This document shows, piece by piece, positions 26,501 to 50,700 of a DNA stretch of 64,000 nt (position 1 is the stretch's first letter; each line of letters starts with the position of its first letter). The notes under the pieces were generated by a model. That model had not been told where the DNA came from, ran no database searches, and was given only the letters and a program-made list of their open reading frames with translations. This DNA comes from Bugula neritina. Lineage: Eukaryota > Bryozoa > Gymnolaemata > Cheilostomatida > Bugulidae. Both the position numbers and the translations under genes were made by a program. Location of the stretch: the NCBI GenBank assembly GCA_964035545.1, contig OZ037768.1:18017200-18081199 (forward strand). The letters run 5' to 3'.

Positions 26501-29500
26501 GCTTTCATTATTAAACTTGAACTATTAAAATCCATCAAGAAATGTAATTTATTTCAACCCATCTGCAATTTTTGTTTTTCATGATATATACAATTGAAGA
26601 GATGGCTAATTACTAATAATTTCCTCATAGCATTCGTAATTATTCTAAGGATTAACTGTTACTTTTCCCATATAAACTGTTTCTCAAGTCTAATTTGATT
26701 TGGTAGTAAAATGTAGGACTATTATACTATGACTAATGAAATACTGCATATTAGGAAGAGATCACAACTCCTAAAGCAAACAAATAATTAGAGCAACCAG
26801 ATTATTAGTTTACCTCAGATAAAGCTGTAGTATAAGCTGGGGTTTGTGTAGCTGAAATCTCTGCAAGAATTTTAAATACCAGTGTTGAAACCTGCAGAAT
26901 AACTTTCATGATTAGTTTTTAATAAAAATTACATATTGTCTTTCAACTTGATACGAAAATCAATTTGACCTAATTACAAGTAAATAATTCAGCTTAATAG
27001 ATGAACAACATTATAATGTTGTTACTGAATAAATGCTTTACTACACTAGAAGAAATACCTGAGCATCCTGAGATAGTGTTACTAATGATATAATGTATTT
27101 GACTGTCTGTGTGTTTGACATAATCTGAGAGTGAGCCTGAGGTATACCACAGGTCCTCATTATAGTTTCTAAAGCTAATAGTCTGGTCAGTTCATCGACC
27201 CGGTGTATAATCATAAGAAGAGAAGACAACCCTCCACCTGACACAACTGGAACATGGAATAACACCAACTGGTAATAATGTGCAATAGGAAATCACAAAG
27301 ATAAACACACAGATGCCACATTTATAGAATAAGAACTGATAAAGATGCATCTAATTTATATCAGGATGCTTGATAATATGTTCTGGTTTAAACTTGGTGC
27401 TCTATTTTAAAAGTCAAAATTTTTTTCATTCTTGAACTTTGATATTGCTATCACTCATAAAATAATCACATTTAATTGCGTTCCATTAGAAACAAATAAA
27501 AATATTAACCTGCAAATTAATAAAATGGTGTAGAAACTAGAAAGTGCATAATCAAAACAAAACACAATAGCCTTTATATAATAGTGTGGAAGAGAGATTA
27601 GTGAATTTAGAGTTATCTTACCCTGATGAGCCCCTTCTTTGTTACTTAATACCAGTAAAGTACTGATACAATCTGATATCACTTTCTCTGAGCTCTCAAA
27701 ACTCTGCATTATACTAAAATGTGAAACATATATATGTTTTATTGCATTAATCCTACATCTCACAATGACTATGAACTCAAATTAAGGTTTCCATGTTGGA
27801 CATTCAACAGTTTGTTTTTCAATTGGCACAGACTTATTAAATTAAAATAAATTACATACTCTTAATGTCTAAAATAATCGTTCTAAATGTAGATCTATTA
27901 CAGTGCTCCCTCTGTATCTTATAGTTCCCCGTTCTCACAAAATTCCAAAGTCACGAGACAGACTTGGACCCCGTTTTGTAACTTATATATGAGTGTATAG
28001 GGAAAAACGAACAAATTTAACAGATCCATAAGTTAAAACTGTTATTCTACTATGTCACGAATTGAGGTTTCAGGACCTGTAGCTTAGTGAAATACGGAGG
28101 GAGCACTGTATTTACAAGTTGGCAATAAAAGATGCATATGTACGTTTAACAGAAAAAAACACTAGAGACTCCAAGTTACTTACTTAGAAAGAGCTTGTAC
28201 AGCCCCAGCATCTAGCAAGTATTTCTGTAGACTAACTTGTGTTGACAGTATGTGTAGGGCAGGTACAGCGTACCGGTGTACTTGGCTGCTGTTAGTACCA
28301 CATAGCCACACTAGTGTGTGCAGTCCTCCCATTTCTATCAACTATGATGATAATTCAACTCAACAGCAAAGTACACTGATTATTCAAAGTTACTTTTTAG
28401 TAACAATTATCATGTAATTGATGGTAAGACTGAATAGTGACTCAGATTTGTCTCTCAAGAAAATTTCAAGTGTTTTACTAACTTTTGACCTTATTTTTTC
28501 AATGTGACCATGTACTACTTTAGTGATTCTCCATACCAGTTTGATCGCTTATCAAGACATGCAACTATGTATACTACCTGTATACCGCCTATAGTATACT
28601 ACCTATGGTATACAATCACGCATACTATCTGTTTTAATTTTGTTGAGTTCATTTATTAGCTGATAAAAGTATATAGAATACTCGATTTTTTCTATAGCCA
28701 TTATAACTATTTGAACTGGCAAAAATAAAGGGAATAAACCGAACCTCTTGCATACATTTTCTTGCTTGAATGAGCTCTAAAAATCCTGCAGCTGCTTCAC
28801 TTTTTAACTTCTAAAATTTCAAGAATTTAAGTTTAAAATATGTTTGTAAACAACAACTACTTATGTTGATAAGCCAATAGTTGCATAATCAGATTCTCGG
28901 CCAACAAATTTTAAAATATCTTTCAAACAAAAGTACATACTACAATAGTTATATAATTATGCATATATGTTTAGTAAATGACTTGGGTAAAATAACTGAA
29001 AGTCTAAATAATTTGAAACTGCAGATAGATTTAGTTTTTATCAGTTATTTAAAATGTATACTTTGTTTCTAAACAAGTTTATAAAAAAGTTGGAGTAAAA
29101 TTTTGAAAATTCCTTCAATTTCAAAAAGTAAACCTATATATACAGTTTCAAAGTTTAGTTTGCACAAACAGTGTGAAAGGAAACAACTAACAGTTGCAGA
29201 TTTCCATATTCTTTATCATATACTGTACTAAAATACAGCTTACAGTGTCAGCTGTAAGAGCCTTCGACATTAAAGGAAGTACTGGCTTGCAAATTGCACA
29301 AATTCTTTCTAAGTCAGTCATACCCAAGTGTGTTAACACCATCTACAAAATTATATTATTGACATTTTATTATAACATACTTTATGTTAGTACTATGTTA
29401 GTAGACCAAAGTTATAGTGCAGTAATTATAACTATCATTTAAAATAATTTATTAGCAGATAATATTGCATTACAATGTAGCAAGTATGTGGCAATGTATC

Positions 29501-30217
29501 ACAGTCTACAATGCTTGGTGCAACTTAAAAAGAATAAAAAATGAAACATTAAAAAGTTATTTGCTATAGTGCAGCAACATGCATAGATATTCATCACAAA
29601 ATAGCATTTCAGAACTATTTATAATATGCAAAGTTAGTTCAGTATGAAAGATGCTGTGAAAATTTTACAGTTGAATTTTATATGATGATACATATTATTT
29701 TTATTGTCAGTAACAACAGGCCAATGTTTTACCATTAATAATAACTAAATTAAAATTCAAATACTTTGTCATTGCAGCACTTGCTGCAAAAGAGTCTGCC
29801 ACAGGATCTACAATGATGTTTTCGTCGAATTTGAGTGAATTTATTTTTGCAGTACAAGCACTGAGATGCCCCAGAATCCTCTGTCCATCTGTAATAACCA
29901 ACAAATGGTTTTAATATTTTTCAAGTTCTCTACTTACTATTTTGTAAAAAAACCGTATAGATCAATCATAGTCATTAATATACATTGAATTATAATCATG
30001 AGTGAAAGCTTGGAGTGCTGAAAATCTTCTGCCAAGAATCTTGTGACACATGTTTCATGCATGTATCAGTATGGTGTGCAAAAATGACTAAAAACTGACA
30101 ATAAACTTACTTGGGTCGAATAAATTCAAGTCTTGGTTTGTTGAAGACACAGAGCTCACCTTGTGGAACAGCTACTATAACTCTCTCGCCAGACTCTAGA
30201 AGAATTGACCCTTCCAT
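20503..30217 (-). CDS. FYVE zinc finger plus armadillo-like repeat protein
   Basis: Twelve phase-consistent exons: 30217-30111, 29888-29765, 29342-29244, 28810-28745, 28341-28184, 27713-27622, 27246-27059, 26891-26814, 25533-25420, 22263-22138, 21353-21223, 20608-20503; 462 aa. Residues about 36-100 form a complete FYVE domain: WTED, two C-x2-C pairs with the [14 protein letters not shown] core, then ERICAIC, giving all eight zinc ligands and the basic PI3P-binding patch. The rest is helical, repeat-like sequence ([58 protein letters not shown]) typical of armadillo/HEAT folds. Established: FYVE domains with this basic core bind phosphatidylinositol 3-phosphate on endosomes, and armadillo repeats are protein-binding scaffolds. 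Inference: an endosomal adaptor. I cannot match the architecture to a named vertebrate gene. In exon 7 the acceptor at 27247 is used rather than the one at 27269, because only it keeps phase. Confidence 0.85.
23743..23935. repeat. 20-bp tandem repeat, about 9.6 copies
   Basis: The unit TTGAATTAAGTTTAACTTGG is repeated head to tail with only a few C/T and A/G changes (CTCGG in the first copies, GAGTT in two). It lies in intron 9 (22264-25419) of the FYVE-armadillo gene. The near-identity of copies suggests recent expansion. Confidence 0.95.
25625..25783. mobile_element. AGGTGCAGTA-family MITE, copy A
   Basis: A 159-bp unit with imperfect 24-bp terminal inverted repeats: left begins AGGTGCAGTAATGGAGA and right ends TCTCCACTACTGCTCCT. 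It is non-coding and lies in intron 8 of the FYVE-armadillo gene, next to copy B. Confidence 0.8.
25794..25952. mobile_element. AGGTGCAGTA-family MITE, copy B
   Basis: A near-identical direct copy of 25625-25783 (differences at only a few bases, for example ttgagaa/ttgagca and attaat/attact), separated from it by ten bases. The tandem arrangement suggests local duplication or insertion of one copy beside another. Confidence 0.85.
27899..28110. mobile_element. CAGTGCTCCCTC-family MITE, copy 1 (TA-flanked)
   Basis: A 212-bp element with perfect terminal inverted repeats, TACAGTGCTCCCTC and GAGGGAGCACTGTA, bounded by TA on both sides. CAGT-starting termini with TA target duplication are typical of the Tc1/mariner superfamily, including pogo/Tigger types. 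It is non-coding and lies in intron 5 of the FYVE-armadillo gene. Confidence 0.8.
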
Positions 30218-31298
30218 TATGAGCAACTTTTACTGTCAAACTCAGTAAGCTTTCATCGACAAAGTTTATATCCCATTATTACGTGCAACTTTTTAGCAGT
30301 GTTGGTTTACTAACTTCTATTAACTAACTCTTTTATAGTCAGTAAAGTGAAACTTCATGCGCTGTGTTATCTGTGTTGTGAATTAATTATCAACAGATTA
30401 TGAAAATTCAATTGCCACAACAATCAGCATGAGCTTTGACTCAACTGACACACCCCCTCCTAAATGTCAAGGCCACCACTAAGCCGTGCAACGAGAGGAA
30501 ATAACTCTATACCGTAATAACCAAACCCACTGTGATATCGTCTAATAATTATACTTGCAAGTTGTACACAATATTTCAGTGGCTATGTCCTAGGACATTA
30601 CGCAGCAATTCTAAATAAATTTAAAAAGACATTACCAGTGTAGTTACTTAAAGTTTAAGTTATTTTCACTGATTCAGTTATTTAACCAGTTTTCTGTATT
30701 ATTCGAAAATATATCCATTTCTTCAACAGTTGTATAAAATTATTTATAGTGCCTATAATCAAATACATTATTTATTAGTTAACTTTATCAAGGACACTTT
30801 AGCAGCTATACTATGGTATACATTAGCTCTACCATTTGTAGGAACTCATTTTCAACTGAGCCAAGACGAGACTCAACACAATTATTACAGCACATTTTTA
30901 TTTTTAGCTATGTCAAGCTACAGTACAGAAAAGTAAACTTTATTGTGTATGAAAATGCTGTCACATTTAGGGCTAGTACAATTAATTGTACCTTTAGATT
31001 AAAAAATTTACAAAAAAAAACAGTTTTGTAGGAGACCTGTAAGCTAGCAAAAAATAACAAATAAGTCATCAACAAAAATCCTATGCTATGCTATAAAGGA
31101 TCTGATTAATGTACAAAGCAAAGCCATTTGAGGTAAATAGGAAAGTAGAAAATCATTAGCAGATTTCATCAAATTTTCTTGCCAGCATTTATCATATAAC
31201 CATTGAGGGTATTATGAAAATATTAAAGTGCATGATGGACAAGTCATTGAAATAGAAAATGAATAATAATACATCATCGAATGAGTTAGCAAAATGAT
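30218..31298. other. intergenic, upstream of the FYVE gene and downstream of MCM4
   Basis: This 1.08-kb spacer lies between two minus-strand genes. It holds the MCM4 3' UTR and the FYVE-armadillo promoter. A minus-strand AATAAA is present near 30897-30902. I see no other gene in it. Confidence 0.5.
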
Positions 31299-41921
<10,623 letters not shown>

Positions 41922-42059
41922 GTTTATTTGTTATTCTAAAACAGAATGAAGCAAAACTTTGCTTACAGACACTTTGCTTTTAATAATAGCTGATTATAGA
42001 CCTACAGTGACTTGGAATTGGTCCGAATCTACAATCACTCAATGAAGACGATTTCATTT

Positions 42060-42660
42060 AATATTATTAATAAGTTAGTTATACTAATTACTATTAAATA
42101 AATAAAATAACAAATAATTATAAGCATAATAATAATAATTACTACTTAGTATAGGTATTAGTATTACTATTAGTATAACTCAATTTGATCGCTTGTGAAT
42201 AACATCAACTAAATCTTTGTCATAATCATAGCGTTATTGTTGGACATTCACATTGTCATTGTCGTTATAATTATAATTATTATTACGATAAATGATAACA
42301 TTAAATGCCACTGTAATACTAATAGTTTTGATACTGAAAGACTCAAACTCAAAGTGAATGTTATGTTGGACATGACAATAGTAACACTAACAGTAACACT
42401 AATAGTGATGCTAATAGTAATACTAATAGTAAATTATTTAGACTTAGTAATACTAATACTAATACTAATAGTAATAGTAGAGTAATAGTACTACATTTAA
42501 TTTCACTTTTAGTAATAATAATAATACCAATAGTAATACTAATACTAGTACTAGTAGTAATACTTATACTGATAGTGATAGCAATACACTTACACTTACA
42601 GTAATACTAATAATAATAATAATACTAATACGGTAATAGCAACACTAAGAGAGTAAGAGT
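42060..42660. repeat. degenerate TAATAC/TAATAG simple-repeat array
   Basis: Imperfect runs of taatac, taatag, ataat and related words, interrupted by short unique stretches. It is the same repeat type as at 8936-9319 and 62567-62665. Confidence 0.85.
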
Positions 42661-45600
42661 AACATTACTCGGTTACACTTACTGTCAGTCTGTCACTGTT
42701 AGTGTTAGTATGTTTTAGATCGAATATAATTTATAAGAAAAATCATCCAACTTACTAAAAAGCACTAGCAGTAAGGGTGTGAGTATCTGCAGAGCAAATA
42801 TCTAATCCAACTACAGTAAATTGGTTCAGTCCATACAATTAATAATAATATTGTGTACAACCGAATCTCATAGCAAACTTGCGTGTAAAAAATAACTTAT
42901 TAAAGGCAATGTTCCCGCGGTTTAGTCACGTGTTATTGCCAAAGTTTAACATTTCAAGGGCTGGGTGCATTAAACCGCCAATCTAATAATCAGTAGTACT
43001 TAGCTTACTTGGCTTTCAGGCTACAGCAAATACTTTCAGAAATGGTTTGCAAACAAAGTTGCTTACTCGACATTCATCAACAGACAACTCCTTAATATAT
43101 AGTCGGTTTTTCATTGTTATTAAGTTGAATTCCTAACACCCACAAGAAATACGGACTCTGCTTTGGTAGAGGCTAGAGCCCCTTTATATTGATTTGCTAG
43201 CATAAATTTTATAAATCGTAAGCCCGAAATACAAATGCTCTAATAAAAAGAAGCAATTTAGAAACTTCATCTTTGTGTCACCTGTTTAACAAGACTGCAA
43301 CTTAATTTGCAACTACTATTTGAAGGTATTAAGGATGATTTCGATGACTTTAATATTGCTCAGATATTAAAATTTCAAATATAATATGAGAAAGAGAATT
43401 AGGCCTATAATGTATTATAAAACTATGAACAGTAGAATTAGCCCAATGCCCATTACATTGCTTTCTAATGCACTTTTACTCAGCAGTCTATTAAATTATT
43501 GGCTGGCAGCCAACCAACAAAATATCTTATTTCACACTAAAAGTGTACTGGTGCAGTTGAAATAAAAAGCAAACTCCAAAGTTAAAATACTATAATTATA
43601 TAGGTCGTAAATCAAGCACATACACTTGCAGGAATAATTTTAACTATAAAGTCAATACAAATGCTGAGCTTACTTTGTAGCTTTACAATATTTTCAGGTA
43701 GCTAGAAACCGCATATACTAATATAACATAAAAATGCCTGGGATGGTCTCAATAACAAAATTTAAATCACTTTTATTACTTAATATGTTTCCACTAACAT
43801 TTGCAATCCTCCAAGGCAAGGAAAAATGTTGTTTTTGGAAAAGAATTAGGCTTATAGCAGAAGTTCACCATATATTAAAAGTAGTTGTGTTTCCTGTTTT
43901 TAAAATCCTAATAAATAATTACAAGGCTTTTAGAAACTCAGGCAAAATAGATTGGAGGTATCAATAAAACCTAGCAGCTATTTGGTCACAGAATTTTGTC
44001 CTTTTAATTGGCTCTTATTTCAAAAATTAAAGTCTTTTTAGATCAGTCTTGGAAGTCATTGCATGCCTCCAAAGCAGCTTGTTTTTTATCCATCAGGTTA
44101 TAAAATAATTGAAGACGGCATATCATTCAGTTGTAGAATATTATAGACATTCATGATAAAACTCATTCATCTGTAGCTCATATTGTTTGCAAGTGGTGGG
44201 TCATTCTTAAACCCTTTCTCATAAACATTATCTTACAGTGATATGAATTCAGATCTCATAATGCTATAAAATCTGACACTATGCGAAGCAGTTCCTCTGC
44301 TGCATAATATAACTCAAACTACTGACTATGTTATAAGAGTTGAATTTATAAGTGGCAATAAAACTATTAGCCGTTTAGAATTATGGAAAGGCATTATTTT
44401 TAACCAAATACATATTAAATTTCTATGAAAGAAGCTTAAATAGTGAATAAAGTTATTAATCATAGGCAGCTAACATCAAAGAAAATTAAGGCCGCCATTC
44501 ATACTTGCTAATACTTGGTTGTGAAGTAAAAAAGTTAATATTTACTCAGCATTATTATTAACCAATTGTTGTTGTATAACTCTAAGAAGAAAAAGATAAC
44601 TTGTTTGTGACATAGTTGTTATTTACTAATGAGTATAATGTTAATTTAAATATAAATAGAGACTTCCTTTAAAGTCAAATAAAAACTGTTATTGATTTGT
44701 AAAGTTTTAAAATTATTAGTTTACTTTATTGGAAATGGTATTTGTATACAACTAACTAATGTTGTATGAATAATGTTTAATAATACTTACATGTTTGTTT
44801 ATGAAGCATGGTGCGTTGTTCAACTGTATCATATGCATGATATTCAAGGAGCAAAACTAAACAAATAGGGAATAAAACAATACCAACTGAATAGAGGAAA
44901 ATCTATACTCACTAACATCAGCTCCATTTGAAGATAAATGCTGTGATATCAAAGGCTTAAATTAATATACTATCTCTACATAGCCTGTTGACAGTTTCCA
45001 CAATATCTATAATATTATTCAATTAACTTTTTTATTTGAATTGCAAATATATAAATGTTTTATCATTTTAAGACAAAAGAGGTCAAAAAGCTTTTACAAG
45101 CCTCATCTTTGATTATTTGTTTTTGAAGTTAATAGATTAAAAATAGGTCTTACATTTAAGCTATAATACATATAGTATTGTTGATTTTATAAAAAAAAAC
45201 AATATTGTTGTATTTCAGTATATTATAACATATTATAGTAAAATTTGTTATATTTTATTTTGTCACAATGGGATTTTTTATAATGATATTGTAGTAGTAT
45301 TTTTTATGTTATAAATTACATTATAATTTAATATTGTTAGAAATAATTGAATCAGAAGCATTTTTATCTCTACTTTATATGTATTAAAACGATATTCATC
45401 TTCACTGCAAAGATATATTCAAAATAATACTGGTGTATTTCATTATATTATTTATATTATATTAAATTATATATTGTATATTAAAATACAACAATATTAT
45501 TTGATGTTATGCAATTACTATACAATATAGTAAATTTGTATTTTAGATTAGCATTACAGCTACTATTTAGTTTATATTATTGTAATAGTATTGTTTTATT

Positions 45601-47584
45601 GTAGTTTACTGGATACAGCTGCTTGTAAACTTGTTATATTAGCATATTTCAAATATTTATTTAAATGTTTATGCTTGGGAATAATGCTATAATTGTATTA
45701 TCTATAATATTAAAGTTTTTTCACTTTATGCTATTTGATCATATAATGGTAATTTTTTATTTTTAACATCATAATAATATTATTGTTGTATTGTAGTTTA
45801 CTAAATACATGCTGCAGCTTTTAAAATTGTTATATCAGCATGTTCATACATAAAATATTTGTTCAAATTCTCATGTTTTCGGATAATACTGTACAATTAT
45901 ATCAACTAATTACCTAATTCTTATAACAAACATTATATATCTATATATAAATAATGTATTTATTTCCATTTTATAGAAAATTCTTCCGTTCTTTGTTGTT
46001 AATCAGTAGAGAGGAACAGCTTAGTTGAAATTCAAGAATTGCTGACAGAGAAATATACTGGTGATACACAGTAACTGATAGCATTGCCAGGAGCTCAGTA
46101 TTATAGACTCTTTCCTCTTCAACATTCAATCCTATAAGTTTGAACAAAAGCATTTCCTACAGCAACCAACCCAGTCTGCCTGCTACTCTATTGTCTACAT
46201 TTGTATAAACACGAGAGAAAACCTATAAGACTACATTGTCACCTATCATGGTGTTACATAAAAAATGTCTCATTTACTGTTATTAAACACGTTCATTTAG
46301 TTTTTGTTAATAATTTAAATTATTTGGTTTCTGAATTCTACCTCAATAAGATATTTGTTCTCATAACATTGAATAGGTTTTTAATAAAGTGGTAAGAATC
46401 TTTTGTTCATTTTGCTTATAAAATAAGTTGAAAGTTTATAAACACATCACAGGCATACATGAGCATTATCTACAGTAGGTATAGTATATTGCAATATAAT
46501 AGATACAAGTAGACTTTATATTTCACAATGATAAAGCCCTAATAAGGCATATCGTATATATTTTAAATGAAAAACATTTTCCTTTGCCCCCAAAAACATT
46601 TTAATGCTATAATGAAATTTTTCAAGTTTTTCAAAATTTTTTCCACAACAACACAACAATAACTACTTTTTCTCAACTGCGCCCATGATGTTTCATCACT
46701 TATTAGTTATTATTGTGGTATACACTGAACTGAAACTATAGTTATAGCTCAATGGTGGTATATTTTAGCACTTTAATGATGTTAGCTGTAAGGGGAGCAA
46801 CTTATAACACATTCTAAAATTGGAATTCTTAGTAAGAATTATAGAACATATGAAGCTACGGTAACCTGTTGCCCACAACTGCCACTGACGTCAATATATG
46901 GCAAATATAGCTGCTTATAATCACTCTGCTTCCAGAATATAAAGTCAACTTTTTGTTTAAAACTTTTATATTGCAACAATGAAGTTATTTTTTGTGCTAT
47001 TATAAAAAGTGTGAGATATACACGGCAGTGTTTAAGTAAAGGTCTAAAATTTTCACAATAACAGGGGAACCTGTCAAACAATTATCAGCCTGTTAGAAAG
47101 TCTTACTCGTAATTGTTCGAAAGAATGCTACGAATAATATTCTGCAAAACATATATATTTGGAGATAAAAATCAACTATTTGTTTAATAATGGAATACTT
47201 TGGTGCAAAATATTTACAGCTAATATTTTAAAGAAAAATATGATAAGTATTAAAATAAGTAGGCCAACTAATTAGTCACATTTTAGCAACAAACTATAAA
47301 AATATTTGTCAAATAAGTGATGAGACCAATTGCATAAAAATTTAAACCAGATTCACAATTGGTGCTATAGAATAATATAAATATGATCCCAGTCAAGCCA
47401 CATAGATGGCTGTAAAGTCAAGTCTAACGCAATGCTGTGTCGCCCAGCATACAATATAATATAGACATTAACAGAAATTGGCGTTATCAAATAATGTATA
47501 TATTGTTATTTTATAATTGGAATATGACCATTTTATCGATAAACCAAACAGTGCAACTGCTAAATTGACCAATCATGTGTTTAA

Positions 47585-47700
47585 ACGCTGTGACAGCCGA
47601 TCTTAATTGGCTAATTATCTGCAGTGCATAATGCTAATTAATGAGCTATTACATCAAATTATAGGCACATCTCTTTTCAGCATAGAAATAACGTTGGCCT
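47585..47700 (+). promoter_or_regulatory. putative EMX proximal promoter with clustered TAAT sites
   Basis: Within about 200 bases upstream of the EMX ATG there are several homeodomain-type cores: CTTAATTGG, GGCTAATTATC and GCTAATTAATGAGC, plus a CCAAT word in TGACCAATCATG. This is compatible with homeodomain or auto-regulation, but TAAT is common in AT-rich DNA. Confidence 0.35.
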
Positions 47701-47778
47701 GACCATTCATAACAGGAGTAATCATGAGCAAGACTGAAAAGCATTAGACTACAATCCAGCTAGCACAACGCAGTCGAG

Positions 47779-50700
47779 ATGTTTAAGTTCTCAATTGATT
47801 CGTTAATAGACCAAAAGTTACAGAAGACAGAATCAGCTCAGCCAGACATGGCAAAATTCTCCTCATTTTCACACGGAGCACCAAATTTAATTTCTCCGTT
47901 ATCTCCCAAGAGTTTGAATCCACATCAAATCATGCTAAATATGGCGATGTCTTCGTTAAATGAAAATTTCCTGGACACTTTACATGCTAGAGGTTTGTTT
48001 CCAGTGCAGACGCACCCAATACATGCCGGAGCGTTGTCAACATCCCTGCCAGGATATATGACTCATCAAAATATGCACTCGCTTGAAGCTGCTAAGATCC
48101 GTCTCCTGCAACAAAGAAGCGCTCAGTCTTGGTTAGCGGCTCAAGTAGACCGAACACAACTCCATCCAAATGTTCTGTTTCAGTCAGGTAAATATGGTTA
48201 CTCATTGCAAGAATAATTCCGGAGCACACATGTTTGGACTTATTGAAAATTCTTATTTACTCACATGTTTATTTGCTGCTAAGACACATGATCTAACAAT
48301 AACCAACCCATCTTAATAATTTTTTGTTGAAATTGCTATTATTTTTATCAATTTTCAATTTTAAAACTAATAATTTAAATGAAAGCAATAGGAATACCAT
48401 ATGATGTTCACTTGTACATGAATTATATATGTTACAAATGAGTTACACACGGAAACAAGTATATTATGCAATGTTTTTGTGGGGAAGTAGCCGTTAAATA
48501 AGTGGGGTTCATAGCTTATAGGCCTACTGCTGCCGTACAGCTATATATAACATAACAGGCATTAGACCACTTATCAGAAATTAGTAACTTTGTGTAAACG
48601 ATAAATGGAATTGAATGACCCTAATGAATGTGTAGCTGGTTAATTAGTTCTAAATGTTGAGAGTAAAATTACAAGTGGTGGCAATTAGAAGACTAGGCAA
48701 TGCTAAATATCATCACCATGACTAAAGTATAGTACGCTTTAATTGAGTATTTAAATGAAAATGTCAGCAAATTGTCATCAATAAGTGAAGGTGATGACGA
48801 CGAAATTAGGCGTGATTACATGCATGCAGGATAATTATCCTAATGGCACTGGTCGTAACTGCCTTTTGCTTATTGATTTCTTCTTGGGATATAAGCTACT
48901 GTGAAAACTGTCAGAAAGCATGTACAATTAATGGAAATTTGCTAAATAGGTTATTGTCTACTTGACAATAAATAATTAAGGAAGTTGTATTCTGAACTGT
49001 TTAACTTATGGTAGTTGAATGTGGGTTTGCAATCTACTTAAAACAGTGCATACAAATAAACAAGTTGTTATCTATTTATGTAGCAGGTCTGAAAGTTTCT
49101 TGCTTTAATGCAACTTATCAGTTATTTTTGGTGTATGCTATTTGGGTTAGAGTTGCTTTAAGGTAGCCCTGAATATTGGTATAATTGGTAAAAATATTTT
49201 TAAATGTTTTGACAGTTTTCTCTTTATATCAAATTTATTATATTTTACATTTTAATGGTGTGCTTGATCATCAAATACCTTTTGTGATGCATATTCCAAT
49301 AATAATCATTTAATAAGCTCCACCATATAATTCTACGATGACTTAATTCTAGTTCCATAAAATTTTGTTTTAAATTTATATATTTCAATATATTACTTAT
49401 TCAGATGAAAGCTCAGAGGTTCATTTTGCATTTTCAAACAATTTTTGTGTTAAAAACTAAATAATTGGAAATAATGTCGAGCCAGATTTTTTCTGTCAGC
49501 TGTTATCTATCTACTAAATTTTCTAAACTATCATCTAATAAAATCCTTACTGAAGCACATTTTCAAATCAAGCCCAGGTTAACTATTATGTATTGAGTGT
49601 GTCATTATTGGCGGAGCTTAACCTTAATTCAAATGGTAATTCCAAGAGTGAAAACTGACTATTTTTCCTGCTAGATGGTTATGCAATACATACATAGCTT
49701 AAGGCGATTGATAACTTAATTGTTTCATTAAAGCGATGGATTACCAGCACAGCTTGTCAATGCATAAACCCAAAAGAATCAGAACTGCTTTCTCACCTAG
49801 TCAGTTAGTACAATTAGAGGCATCTTTCCACAATAATCACTATGTTGTTGGACAGGAAAGGCGTGACCTAGCCTCTGAACTAGGACTAACTGAAACGCAG
49901 GTAATAAAGCACAGTCTATTGCATATTAAATAATGCTTAGCTTTTTACTAAATAGTGAGGATAATTTGTTCAAACTACTCACAATTATATATATAACTTC
50001 AAATGCATTTGAAAATTTTGTTTACTTATTATTGGTTCTGGTTAAAAAGCTAGCAGTAAGAAACACTAATGTTTGCCATTTTGCTGTAAGTTCTTACTGA
50101 GAACGAAAATATCCTTCCTAGCTGACTGCTTGTGCATAGTCTCAGCTTTTACATTTGATAGATTTAAATCTGAAATTTGACAGTTATTTGACTTTTGAGC
50201 ATTGTTATTTGGATTTTAGAAAATTTGCCAAATTAATAATTGGCACCACTAAAGTTAAATTTAAACAAACAAAAGTTTATATAAAAAGCTTAACAATTCT
50301 AATGAAGATAGACAATCTAAGAGAATTAGCAACATATCGCTACATGCTAAAAGACATACAACAGAATTTTTAATATTTCACAGCAGGTTTTCTATATAAC
50401 TACCTTCTATACACATTTTGACATAATTTCTAAGGCTAACCAGGGTTAATTTTTAGAAAGCTGCTTATTCATTGTAGAGAATAAATAGTTGAACTTACTT
50501 GTGTGCTAGAAAAGCATTTGCTATTGGCCATCATATGTTGCAGTGAATCTAAAGTGAATAGATTTTTTTCTCACTAATGTTTTGTATCAAGTTGTAAACT
50601 GACATAATATATAAAACGTATAATTATTTGCATTAACATTTTATTAAACGGCATCTTAAAACCGAACATAAAATATAATTTTTATAAAATTAAGCTGAGC

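Larger units (their letters stand above)
41922..47778. other. divergent intergenic region between MCM4 and EMX
   Basis: This 5.9-kb gap holds a simple-repeat array (42060-42660), an inverted GCGGTTTA/TAAACCGC pair (42917-42924 and 42971-42978) around a CACGTG E-box, a very AT-rich block with a diverged local duplication (about 45580-45710 versus 45775-45910), and a TAAT-rich putative EMX promoter. No other gene is supported: the short open frames here lack splice context or family likeness. Confidence 0.6.

Noticed and set aside
29707-29904. 65-aa minus open frame over the FYVE exon
   Set aside because: It is a shadow in another frame; the correct frame of the same bases encodes the Cys-rich FYVE core.
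42237-42485. 82-aa Ile/Val-rich open frame
   Set aside because: It is made of the TAATAG-type simple repeat.
49674-49733. Alternative EMX exon 2 acceptor after TGCTAG near 49674
   Set aside because: In the required phase it meets TAG within seven codons; the acceptor at 49733 restores an open frame into the homeodomain.
50155-50373. 72-aa open frame in EMX intron 2
   Set aside because: AT-rich Lys/Leu/Ile composition and no splice link to the flanking exons, which already join in phase without it.
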